Positions 1 through 5,368 of a stretch of DNA of 5,368 nucleotides are shown piece after piece. The notes under the pieces were generated by a model, which made no database searches, had not been told where the DNA came from, and saw only the letters and a program-made list of their open reading frames with translations. A program made the position numbers and the translations under genes. Every line of letters starts with the position of its first letter. Within the stretch, counting starts at the first letter, position 1. Origin of the DNA: Candidatus Brocadiia bacterium. Its GTDB lineage: Bacteria; Planctomycetota; MHYJ01; WSZJ01. Location: assembly GCA_013360825.1 (NCBI GenBank), contig JABWAY010000286.1, positions 1-5,368 of the forward strand. Direction: 5' to 3'.

Positions 1-1304
1 CGGGCGGCGTCGATCCCGGCTTTCGCCGCCGCCGTGATCAGCGCCCCCTCGGTAGGGTCGCCGAGAATCCGCCAGCGCGGGGCGCCTTCTTCCGGCGCGG
101 ACAGGGTGGCGTCGTTGCAGAGCACGGCGGCCTCCAGAAGACGCCGCAGTCCTTCGCTCCGCTCCGCCGTCACCACCGTCCCGCCCTGCCGGAAGTCGCC
201 CTTCGGCTCGTATCCCGTGCCGCCGACCTCGATCAGCGGCTCTCCGGGGAGGTAGATCGCGGTCACGGTCATCTCGTTCTTCGTCAGCGTCCCGGTTTTG
301 TCGCTGCAGATGAGGGTGGTGGAGCCGAGGGTCTCCACGGCGGAGAGGCGGCGCACGATGGCGCGCCGGCGGGCCATCCGCTGGACGCCCACGGCGAGCG
401 CGATGGTCATGGCGACGGGGAGCCCCTCCGGGACCATCGAGACCATCTGGCTGATCGCGATCATGAAAATCTGTGCGAACGACTGCCCCTGGAGATGCCC
501 GAGTCCGAGCACTCCGAGGAAGACAACGATCGCCGCGATCACGAGCGTCCGGCCGAACTGGGCGACGCGGAGTTCGAGCGGGGTCTTCTTTCCCTCCGTC
601 GATTCGGCCATGGCCGCGATCCGCCCGATCTCGGAATGCTGTCCCGTCGCGACGACCGCCGCCAGCGCACGGCCGGCGGTCGCATGCGTGCCGGCGTAGA
701 CCATGTTCCGGCGGTCCGCGAGGACCGTCTCCGCGCCGAGCGGGGCGGGGTCCTTGGCGACGGGGAGCGACTCCCCCGTGAGCGCGGCCTCCGCCGTCTG
801 GAACTGCGCGCACTCGAGCAGCCGGGCGTCCGAACCGACCGCGTCCCCGGCGGCGAGCACGAGGATGTCCCCGGGAACCAGGTCCCCCGCTTCCACAACC
901 TCCTCCCGGCCGGACCGGACGACCCTGGACTTCAGGCCCGCAAGCTGCCGGAGCGCGGCGAGGGAGCGTTCTGCGCGGCCTTCCTGGAGGGCGCCGATGA
1001 TGGCGTTCACGAAGACGACGACGAGGATGACGGCGGCATCCTTGCGTTCGCCGATGAAGAACGCAACCGCGGCAGCGGCGAAAAGAAGGTAGATGAGCGG
1101 GCTCTGGAACTGGGAGGCGAAGACGAGGACGAGGGAACGGCCGCGTCGATGGGGGAGGGAGTTCGGGCCGTGGCGGCGGCGGCGAAGGAGAACCTCTTCG
1201 CGGGAGAGTCCGGTCCGCGGTTCGGTTCCGAGGGACGTGCGCACCGCTTCCGCGGCGAGCGCGTGCCACGCGGGTGAAGAGGGAGTGGTCTCGTTCGACG
1301 GCAT
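1..1304 (-). CDS. P-type cation-transporting ATPase, P2 (PacL/SERCA-like) type, N-terminal 434 residues, truncated by window edge
   Basis: An ATP-driven membrane cation pump, read by translating the minus strand from ATG at 1304; the frame stays open to base 1, so the 3' half is missing. The N-terminus has the cation-ATPase start (WHAL at residues 13-16, HGPNSLP near 45). Predicted membrane segments are M1 about 68-85, M2 about 89-107, M3 about 253-270 and M4 about 279-307. The actuator domain carries TGES at 176-179. M4 carries PEGLP at 292-296, with E293 equivalent to the Ca2+-binding Glu309 of SERCA. The phosphorylation motif DKTGTLT is at 335-341 (bases 302-282), followed by the start of the nucleotide-binding domain with GDPTEGAL near 423. 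There is no CPC motif in M4 and no N-terminal heavy-metal domain, so this is not a P1B nickel or copper pump. The ion (Ca2+, Mn2+, Mg2+ or a monovalent) cannot be set without M5 and M6. It follows hypE by 27 bases and is probably cotranscribed. Confidence 0.93.
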   Translation of the reverse strand, partial: MPSNETTPSSPAWHALAAEAVRTSLGTEPRTGLSREEVLLRRRRHGPNSLPHRRGRSLVLVFASQFQSPLIYLLFAAAAVAFFIGERKDAAVILVVVFVNAIIGALQEGRAERSLAALRQLAGLKSRVVRSGREEVVEAGDLVPGDILVLAAGDAVGSDARLLECAQFQTAEAALTGESLPVAKDPAPLGAETVLADRRNMVYAGTHATAGRALAAVVATGQHSEIGRIAAMAESTEGKKTPLELRVAQFGRTLVIAAIVVFLGVLGLGHLQGQSFAQIFMIAISQMVSMVPEGLPVAMTIALAVGVQRMARRRAIVRRLSAVETLGSTTLICSDKTGTLTKNEMTVTAIYLPGEPLIEVGGTGYEPKGDFRQGGTVVTAERSEGLRRLLEAAVLCNDATLSAPEEGAPRWRILGDPTEGALITAAAKAGIDAA

Positions 1305-1313
1305 GGACTCAGG

Positions 1314-1318
1314 ACCTC
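1314..1318 (-). promoter_or_regulatory. Ribosome-binding site of the P-type ATPase gene
   Basis: On the minus strand GAGGT lies nine bases before the ATG at 1304, inside the 27-base gap after hypE. It supports this start, as does the fact that the family's conserved N-terminal WHAL motif begins only 13 residues in. The spacer shows no promoter-like or hairpin sequence. Confidence 0.55.
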
Positions 1319-1331
1319 GGGGGTGTGGCGA

Positions 1332-2378
1332 TCAGCAGATCCGGGGGAGCTGCTCCCCGGCGAGCATGTCGAGCGCCCGCTCGGCGCCCATCGGGATCCG
1401 GAGGGTGACGGTGCCGTGTCCGGCGCGGGTCATCGTGCCGATCCGGGAGGCGCCGGCGGTGGCGGGGCAGGACCGGAGCGCCGCGAGGGCGCGGTCGGCG
1501 TCTTTCTCCGCGACCCAGGCGGCAAAGCGGCCCTCGTTGGCGAGGTGGAGCGGGTCGAATCCGAGGAGTTCGCAGGCGGAGCGGACGGGATCGGAGACGG
1601 GGATCGCGCCTTCGTCCAGGCGGGCGTCGATGCGGCAGAACTCGGCGATCTCGATCGCGGCGGCGGCGAGACCGCCGCGGGTGAGGTCCCTCAGGCAGTG
1701 AACTTCGGCGCCCGAGGCGAGGAGGGCGCGGACCGGTTCCGCGAGCGGAGCGGAGTCGCTTTCGACCTCCGACTCCATCGCGAGCTCCGAGCGGGCGGCG
1801 AGGATGGCGACGCCGTGGCGCCCCAGGTCCCCGGAGAGAAGGATCGCATCGCCGGCCCGGACCGAGCCGGGCCGGATCGCCAGCTCGTGGTCGATGGCGC
1901 CGATCCCCGCGGTGCAGATGTACACGCCGTCGCCCTTCCCCCTCTCCACGACCTTGGTGTCCCCCGTGACGATCGCCACCCCGGCCCGCGCGGCGGCGGC
2001 GGCCATGGAGCGCACGACCCTGCGAAGCGTTTCGAGCGGGAGCCCCTCTTCGAGGATGAACCCTGCGGAGAGGGACGTCGGGGTGGCGCCGCACATGGCG
2101 AGATCGTTGACGGTGCCGTGGACGGCGAGGGATCCGATGTCGCCGCCGGGGAAGAAGAGTGGGCGGACGACGTAGGAGTCGGTGGTGAAGGCGAGGCGGC
2201 GGGCGGGGGAGGGGAACGCGGCGCCGTCATGCGCGGCGGCGAGGAGCGGGTTGTCGAAGGCGGGGAGGAAGACGGTGCGGAGGAGGGTGTTCATCAGGCG
2301 GCCGCCGCCGCCGTGGGCCATCTGGACGAGGTCGCCCGGCGGCGCGGGGAGGGGGCAGGAGATGGAGGTTTCGGTCAT
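1332..2378 (-). CDS. hypE: HypE, carbamoyl dehydratase for hydrogenase CN ligand synthesis
   Basis: A cytoplasmic protein of 348 residues, the usual length, of the PurM/AIR-synthase-like family. It takes a carbamoyl group from HypF on its C-terminal cysteine, dehydrates it with ATP to a thiocyanate, and hands cyanide to iron on HypC-HypD. Visible marks are AHGGGGR at 21-27, TTDSYVV at 65-71, FFPGGDIG at 75-82, GTVNDLAM at 88-95, VTGDTKVV at 137-144, DLTRGGLA at 231-238, and the diagnostic end PRIC with Cys348 as the carrier residue. The start is the ATG at 2378, which overlaps the hypD stop as ATGA. The same frame is open far upstream to 3677, but that part lies over hypD in another frame and has no HypE similarity. 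Upstream of the ATG only GGCGGGGG is present, a weak ribosome site, so translation probably depends on coupling to hypD. Confidence 0.98.
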   Translation of the reverse strand: MTETSISCPLPAPPGDLVQMAHGGGGRLMNTLLRTVFLPAFDNPLLAAAHDGAAFPSPARRLAFTTDSYVVRPLFFPGGDIGSLAVHGTVNDLAMCGATPTSLSAGFILEEGLPLETLRRVVRSMAAAAARAGVAIVTGDTKVVERGKGDGVYICTAGIGAIDHELAIRPGSVRAGDAILLSGDLGRHGVAILAARSELAMESEVESDSAPLAEPVRALLASGAEVHCLRDLTRGGLAAAAIEIAEFCRIDARLDEGAIPVSDPVRSACELLGFDPLHLANEGRFAAWVAEKDADRALAALRSCPATAGASRIGTMTRAGHGTVTLRIPMGAERALDMLAGEQLPRIC

Positions 2379-3478
2379 GGTGCCCCCGCCGGCGCGGTCC
2401 GCCGGTGGCGGTAGTACGCGGCGCAGGCGCCCTCGGCCGAGACCATCGTGGCGCCGAGCGGGCGCTCCGGCGTGCACCGGGTTCCGAAGGCAGGGCACTC
2501 GAGCGGGGTCCGGAGTCCCTGGAGGACGAGGCCGCTGATGCACTCGGGGGGTTCTTCGGTGCGGATCGAGGCGACGTCGAACCGCGACTCGGCGTCGAAT
2601 CGTGCGAAGCGCGGGCGGAGGCCGAGGCCGCTGGCGGGGATCTCGCCGATGCCGCGCCATTTGCGGGGGATGACCTCGAAGACGTCCTCGACGAGCGTCC
2701 GGGCGGGGAGGTTCCCGTCGCGGCGGACGGAGCGGCTGTACTGGTTTTCGACGACGGCACGGCCTTCCTCGAGCTGGGTGACGCACAGGAGGACCCCCTG
2801 GAGGATGTCGAGGGGTTCGAAGCCGGTGACGACGATCGGGACGTTGTAGCGCGCGGCGATCGGCTCGTACTCGGTGAAGCCCATCACGGTGCAGACATGT
2901 CCCGCGGCCAGGAATCCCTGCACCTGGTTGGTGGGGGAGCCCATGATCGCCTCGATCGCCGGCGGGACGAGGACGTGGGAGACGAGGAGGGAGAAGTTGG
3001 AGACGCCGTCGCGTTCCGCCGTGGCGACGGCGAGCGCGGTGGCGGGGGCGGTCGTTTCGAAACCGACGCCGAAGAAGACGGTCTGTCGCGAGGGGTTCTC
3101 CTGCGCGATCCGAACGGCGTCGAGGGGGGAGAGGACGATGCGGACATCGGCGCCCGCGGCTCTGGCGCCGAGGAGGTCGCCGCGCGTTCCCGGAACGCGG
3201 AGCATGTCGCCGAAGGAGACAAAAATGACACCCGGCAGGGCGGCGATGGCGAGGGCGCGGTCGATCAGTTCGAGCGGGGTGACGCAGACCGGACATCCCG
3301 GTCCGTGGAGCAGGGTCACGCCGGCGGGGAGCATGCCGTCGAGGCCGAAACGGACGATGGTGTTCGTCTGCCCTCCGCAGACTTCCATCAGCTTCCAGGG
3401 GCGCGTGACGACTTTCTCGATGGCACGGGCCAGTCCGCGCGCGGCCGCGGGGTCGCGATACTCGTCGATGTACTTCAT
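2375..3478 (-). CDS. hypD: HypD, iron-sulfur scaffold for Fe(CN)2CO assembly
   Basis: A 367-residue cytoplasmic protein, close to the usual length. With HypC it forms the scaffold on which iron receives its CN and CO ligands before transfer to the hydrogenase large subunit. The first conserved cysteine is Cys34 in MEVCGG, followed by HGPGCPVC with Cys62 and Cys65; these belong to the iron-binding and redox-active region. GFETTAP is at 139-145. The C-terminal domain has the four cysteines that in the family ligate a [4Fe-4S] cluster: Cys313, Cys328 (ECPAFG), Cys335 (RCTP) and Cys352 (EGAC). The first motif reads GGQTNT at 35-40, with Asn39 where I recall His in many relatives. The start ATG overlaps the hypC stop (ATGA) and is preceded by a strong purine-rich ribosome site. 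The stop likewise overlaps the hypE start, so hypC, hypD and hypE form a coupled set. Confidence 0.98.
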   Translation of the reverse strand: MKYIDEYRDPAAARGLARAIEKVVTRPWKLMEVCGGQTNTIVRFGLDGMLPAGVTLLHGPGCPVCVTPLELIDRALAIAALPGVIFVSFGDMLRVPGTRGDLLGARAAGADVRIVLSPLDAVRIAQENPSRQTVFFGVGFETTAPATALAVATAERDGVSNFSLLVSHVLVPPAIEAIMGSPTNQVQGFLAAGHVCTVMGFTEYEPIAARYNVPIVVTGFEPLDILQGVLLCVTQLEEGRAVVENQYSRSVRRDGNLPARTLVEDVFEVIPRKWRGIGEIPASGLGLRPRFARFDAESRFDVASIRTEEPPECISGLVLQGLRTPLECPAFGTRCTPERPLGATMVSAEGACAAYYRHRRTAPAGAP

Positions 3479-3717
3479 GCCCCCTCCTCCAGCTCGCCGG
3501 CTTCCCGGAGGTACTCAAAGACGCGGCCCGCCTCCTGCTCATCGATCTGCGTGATGGCCACGCCGACGTGCACGAGGACCCAGTCGCCGACGCCGGCTTC
3601 GGGAACAAACGAGAGATTCGCTTCACGCACCGTGCCGCCGAAGTCGACGCGGCCGTGCCGGGCGAGCGGGCCGTCACCCGAGACGCTCAGGACCTTTCCG
3701 GGCACTGACAGGCACAT
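3475..3717 (-). CDS. hypC: HypC/HupF-family hydrogenase maturation chaperone
   Basis: A small 80-residue cytoplasmic chaperone of the HypC/HypC-like (OB-fold) family. It pairs with HypD to hold the iron while ligands are added, then carries the Fe(CN)2CO unit to the hydrogenase large-subunit precursor. The sequence opens with MCLSVPGKV: Cys2, exposed after Met removal, is the essential iron-binding residue. GDWVLVHVGVAI at 44-55 and IDEQEA at 58-63 are the family's second signature; Val52 stands at a place often occupied by Ala or Phe-type residues. The C-terminus is acidic (ELEEGA). The ATG is three bases after the hypF stop and the hypC stop overlaps the hypD start. The window holds one copy only, so specialised paralogues such as HybG cannot be excluded elsewhere. 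Confidence 0.97.
   Translation of the reverse strand: MCLSVPGKVLSVSGDGPLARHGRVDFGGTVREANLSFVPEAGVGDWVLVHVGVAITQIDEQEAGRVFEYLREAGELEEGA
3481..3490 (-). promoter_or_regulatory. Ribosome-binding site of hypD, inside the end of hypC
   Basis: On the minus strand GGAGGAGGGG sits two bases before the hypD ATG at 3478 and codes at the same time for the last acidic residues of HypC. Its first GGAGG is at a normal spacing from the ATG. Together with the ATGA overlap it fixes the hypD start. Confidence 0.7.
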
Positions 3718-3720
3718 CGG

Positions 3721-3728
3721 TCACCTCC
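3721..3728 (-). promoter_or_regulatory. Ribosome-binding site of hypC, containing the hypF stop codon
   Basis: The minus strand reads GGAGGTGA followed by CCG and the hypC ATG. These eight bases match the anti-Shine-Dalgarno end of 16S rRNA, and the TGA within them is the hypF stop codon. It is the strongest ribosome site in the window, consistent with HypC being needed in larger amounts than HypF. Confidence 0.75.
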
Positions 3729-5368
3729 CGGCCGCGAGGGCCTGCCCGAGGGCGAGGCCGCCGTCATTCGGCGGAACCCGCTGATGGCGGAAGACGCGAA
3801 ACCCTTCGTTCTCCAGCATCCCGACCGCGCGGCCGGTCAGGACGCCGTTCTGGAAGCACCCGCCGCTCAGCACGACGCTCTGCAGTCCGGTGCGTCGCGC
3901 GACGGCGGCGATGCCGTCCACCAGCGCATTGTGAAACCGGGCTGCGAGCACCGCAACAGGAAGCGGCGCGCGCAGGTCGTCGAGGAGGGCCCGGAGGAGC
4001 GGTTCCCAGTCGAGGATGGGTCCGTCGAGGGGAAGGGGCCATGCATCGCCGGTCTCCGATTCCTCCGCCGCGAATTCCAGCTCCATCGCGGCCTGCCCTT
4101 CATAGGCGGCCCTCGACCGCAGGCCGGCGAGCGCGGCGACGGCGTCGAAGACGCGGCCGGCGCTCGAGGTGCGCGGGGTGTTCACGCGGGCGCCGAGCAT
4201 GCCGAGAAGCGTGGCGAGTTCGGCGGGGGAGAAGAGCCGTGCGACCTCCGGCGGGAGGTCCGGCCCGAAGATTTCGAATGCCATCCCGAGGGCAGCGCGG
4301 CGGGGTTCGCGCGCGGCGCGGTCGCCGCCGGGGAGGGGGAAGGTTCGGAGGTGGGCGACGCGCTCCCAGGCGTTTCCGTCGACGCGGAGGAACTCTCCGC
4401 CCCACACGGTTCCATCCGGGCCCGCGCCGGCGCCGTCCCAGGCCACGCCGAGGACCGGGCCGGGGGCATCGTTTTCCGCCAGGCAGGAGAGGACATGGGC
4501 ATGGTGGTGCTGCACCGGGACGACGGGAATGCCGAGGGAGCCGGCCCAGGCGGTCGAGGCATAGCCGGCATGGGCGTCGCAGGCCGCCTTCCGGGGAAGA
4601 AATCCGAACAGCCGCCCGAGGGAATCGGCGGTCCGGGCGAGCGTCTCTCGCGCCGCCACCGTATCGAGATCCCCGATGTGCTGGGAGAGGACGACGCCCC
4701 CCGAGGTGGCGATCCCGACCGTGTTCTTGCCCTGCCCCCCTGCCGCGATCACCGGCTCCAGCGGCTCACCGACGAGGATCGGCATCGGCGCATAGCCTCG
4801 CGCCCGGCGGAGAAGCGTCGCCCGGCCGGCGATCACCCGCACGACTGAGTCGTCGACATGCCGCGCGATCGGCCGGTCATGCGCCAGGAATCCGTCCGCC
4901 ACACCGCCGAGCCGGTCGAACGCTTCCTCGTTCCCGGTGCAGATCGGTTCCTCGGAGAGATTTCCGCTCGTGGCCACCACCGGGAACCCCAGGTCCCGCA
5001 GGAGGAGGTGGTGAAGCGGCGTCGTGGGGAGAAGGACCCCCAGGAGCGGCGTGCCGGGGGCGACCCCGGCGCAGACCCCCTCGCCCCGCCGGCGGAGGAG
5101 GACGATCGGCGATTCGGGGGAGTCGAGCAGCGCCTCCTCGGCCGGCGTGGTCCGGCAGAGGGCGCGCGCGCTTTCCAGCGTGGCGGTCATGACCGCGAAC
5201 GGTTTCTCCTCGCGTCCCTTGCGTTCCCGGAGCCTGGCGACGGCGCGGGGGTCGCGGGCGTCGCAGATCAGCTGGAAGCCGCCGAGCCCCTTGAGGGCAA
5301 GGATTCCGCCGGCTGCGATGCGGGCGGCGGCGGCGCGGAGCGCGTCGTCTCCGGTCGCGCGGAGGGCG
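3721..5368 (-). CDS. hypF: HypF, carbamoyltransferase, C-terminal 548 residues (5' end outside window)
   Basis: HypF converts carbamoyl phosphate and ATP to a carbamoyl-adenylate and passes the carbamoyl group to the C-terminal Cys of HypE, the first step of cyanide ligand synthesis. The full protein is about 750 residues in the order acylphosphatase, zinc fingers, YrdC/Sua5-like, Kae1-like. The window starts inside the YrdC domain (LALKGLGGFQL, then KPFAVM at 5205-5188), so the acylphosphatase and zinc-finger parts lie to the right. The ATG at 5190 is the Met of KPFAVM, not the gene start. Further YrdC marks are VATSGNLSEEP (4977-4945), HDRPIARHVDDSVVR and LLRRARGYAP. The Kae1-like domain has the metal-binding HHHAH at 4509-4495, WGGEFL, TSSAGRVFDAVAAL, YEGQAAMELE, LSGGCFQN near 3870 and VPPNDGG at 3777-3757. 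No frameshift is seen. It precedes hypC by three bases. Confidence 0.98.
   Translation of the reverse strand, partial: ALRATGDDALRAAAARIAAGGILALKGLGGFQLICDARDPRAVARLRERKGREEKPFAVMTATLESARALCRTTPAEEALLDSPESPIVLLRRRGEGVCAGVAPGTPLLGVLLPTTPLHHLLLRDLGFPVVATSGNLSEEPICTGNEEAFDRLGGVADGFLAHDRPIARHVDDSVVRVIAGRATLLRRARGYAPMPILVGEPLEPVIAAGGQGKNTVGIATSGGVVLSQHIGDLDTVAARETLARTADSLGRLFGFLPRKAACDAHAGYASTAWAGSLGIPVVPVQHHHAHVLSCLAENDAPGPVLGVAWDGAGAGPDGTVWGGEFLRVDGNAWERVAHLRTFPLPGGDRAAREPRRAALGMAFEIFGPDLPPEVARLFSPAELATLLGMLGARVNTPRTSSAGRVFDAVAALAGLRSRAAYEGQAAMELEFAAEESETGDAWPLPLDGPILDWEPLLRALLDDLRAPLPVAVLAARFHNALVDGIAAVARRTGLQSVVLSGGCFQNGVLTGRAVGMLENEGFRVFRHQRVPPNDGGLALGQALAAGR

Larger units (their letters stand above)
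1305..5368 (-). other. Co-directional operon hypF-hypC-hypD-hypE, probably continuing into the ATPase gene
   Basis: The four hyp genes are separated by 3, minus 4 and minus 4 bases and the ATPase gene follows after 27. None of the gaps can hold a promoter or a factor-independent terminator, and no hairpin with a T-run was seen. One transcript starting to the right of the window is the simplest reading. Cotranscription of the ATPase is inferred from spacing and strand only. Confidence 0.8.

Noticed and set aside
1..1304. P1B-type nickel or copper exporter as identity for the pump, suggested by the hydrogenase context
   Set aside because: M4 has PEGLP instead of CPC or a similar Cys-Pro motif, and the N-terminus has no heavy-metal-binding domain.
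1305..1331. Terminator or promoter between hypE and the ATPase gene
   Set aside because: Only 27 bases, with no inverted repeat plus T-run and no -10 or -35 like sequence.
298..2414. Plus-strand open frames over the ATPase and hypE regions (for example 495-1277 and 1323-2414)
   Set aside because: The minus strand encodes P-type ATPase and HypE with clear catalytic motifs. The plus-strand translations have none.
2379..3677. N-terminal extension of HypE in the same open frame, giving 781 residues
   Set aside because: This stretch lies over hypD and hypC in another frame. Its translation is Arg/Pro-rich without motifs, whereas hypD shows all family motifs. HypE family length is about 340-350, matching the ATG at 2378.
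2405..3784. 459-codon plus-strand open frame
   Set aside because: Antisense to hypD and hypC. The composition is low-complexity Gly, Asp, Glu and Arg, with no recognisable domain, typical of the strand opposite high-GC genes.
5188..5190. ATG at 5190 as the hypF start
   Set aside because: It is the Met of the conserved KPFAVM motif. The frame continues to the right edge with clear YrdC-domain sequence (GLGGFQL).
4041..5192. 383-codon and neighbouring plus-strand open frames over hypF (3784-5192)
   Set aside because: Arg/Pro/Gly-rich translations antisense to the well-conserved hypF sequence.
1..5368. CRISPR arrays, insertion sequences, tRNA genes or direct repeats
   Set aside because: None seen on reading both strands. 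The GGCGGCG-type runs are a result of base composition and codon use.

Overview
The window is a tightly packed, single-strand block of hydrogenase-maturation genes, all read on the minus strand, followed by the first part of a P-type cation pump gene. The DNA is very GC-rich (roughly 70% by eye), with G or C at almost every third codon position. This suggests a high-GC bacterium. The protein motifs fit a proteobacterium- or deltaproteobacterium-like lineage, or another high-GC phylum, but the sequence does not fix the taxon.

In the direction of transcription (right to left) the layout is: hypF (5368 to 3721, its 5' part lies beyond the right edge), hypC (3717 to 3475), hypD (3478 to 2375), hypE (2378 to 1332), then a P2-type ATPase (1304 to 1, cut by the left edge after 434 codons). 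Gaps are 3 bases, minus 4, minus 4 and 27 bases, so there is no room for internal promoters or terminators, and no stretch above 30 bases lacks a gene. The hypC ribosome-binding site contains the hypF stop codon. hypC/hypD and hypD/hypE each share an ATGA stop-start overlap.

Together HypF, HypE, HypC and HypD make the Fe(CN)2(CO) part of the [NiFe]-hydrogenase active site. HypF makes and transfers a carbamoyl group to the C-terminal Cys of HypE. HypE dehydrates it to a thiocyanate. The HypC-HypD complex holds the iron that receives the cyanide. The key residues seen here are intact: HypE ends in PRIC, HypC begins MC, HypD keeps its three N-terminal and four C-terminal cysteines, and HypF keeps its HHHAH and NDGG motifs. 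The nickel-insertion genes hypA and hypB and the hydrogenase structural genes are not in the window.

The hyp core is conventional. The points that merit a second look are the placement of a P2-type (not heavy-metal P1B-type) ATPase directly behind hypE, an Asn where I recall His in the first HypD cysteine motif, the reliance of hypE on translational coupling, and the many long GC-driven shadow reading frames that could mislead automated annotation. I see no convincing evidence for an undescribed system here.
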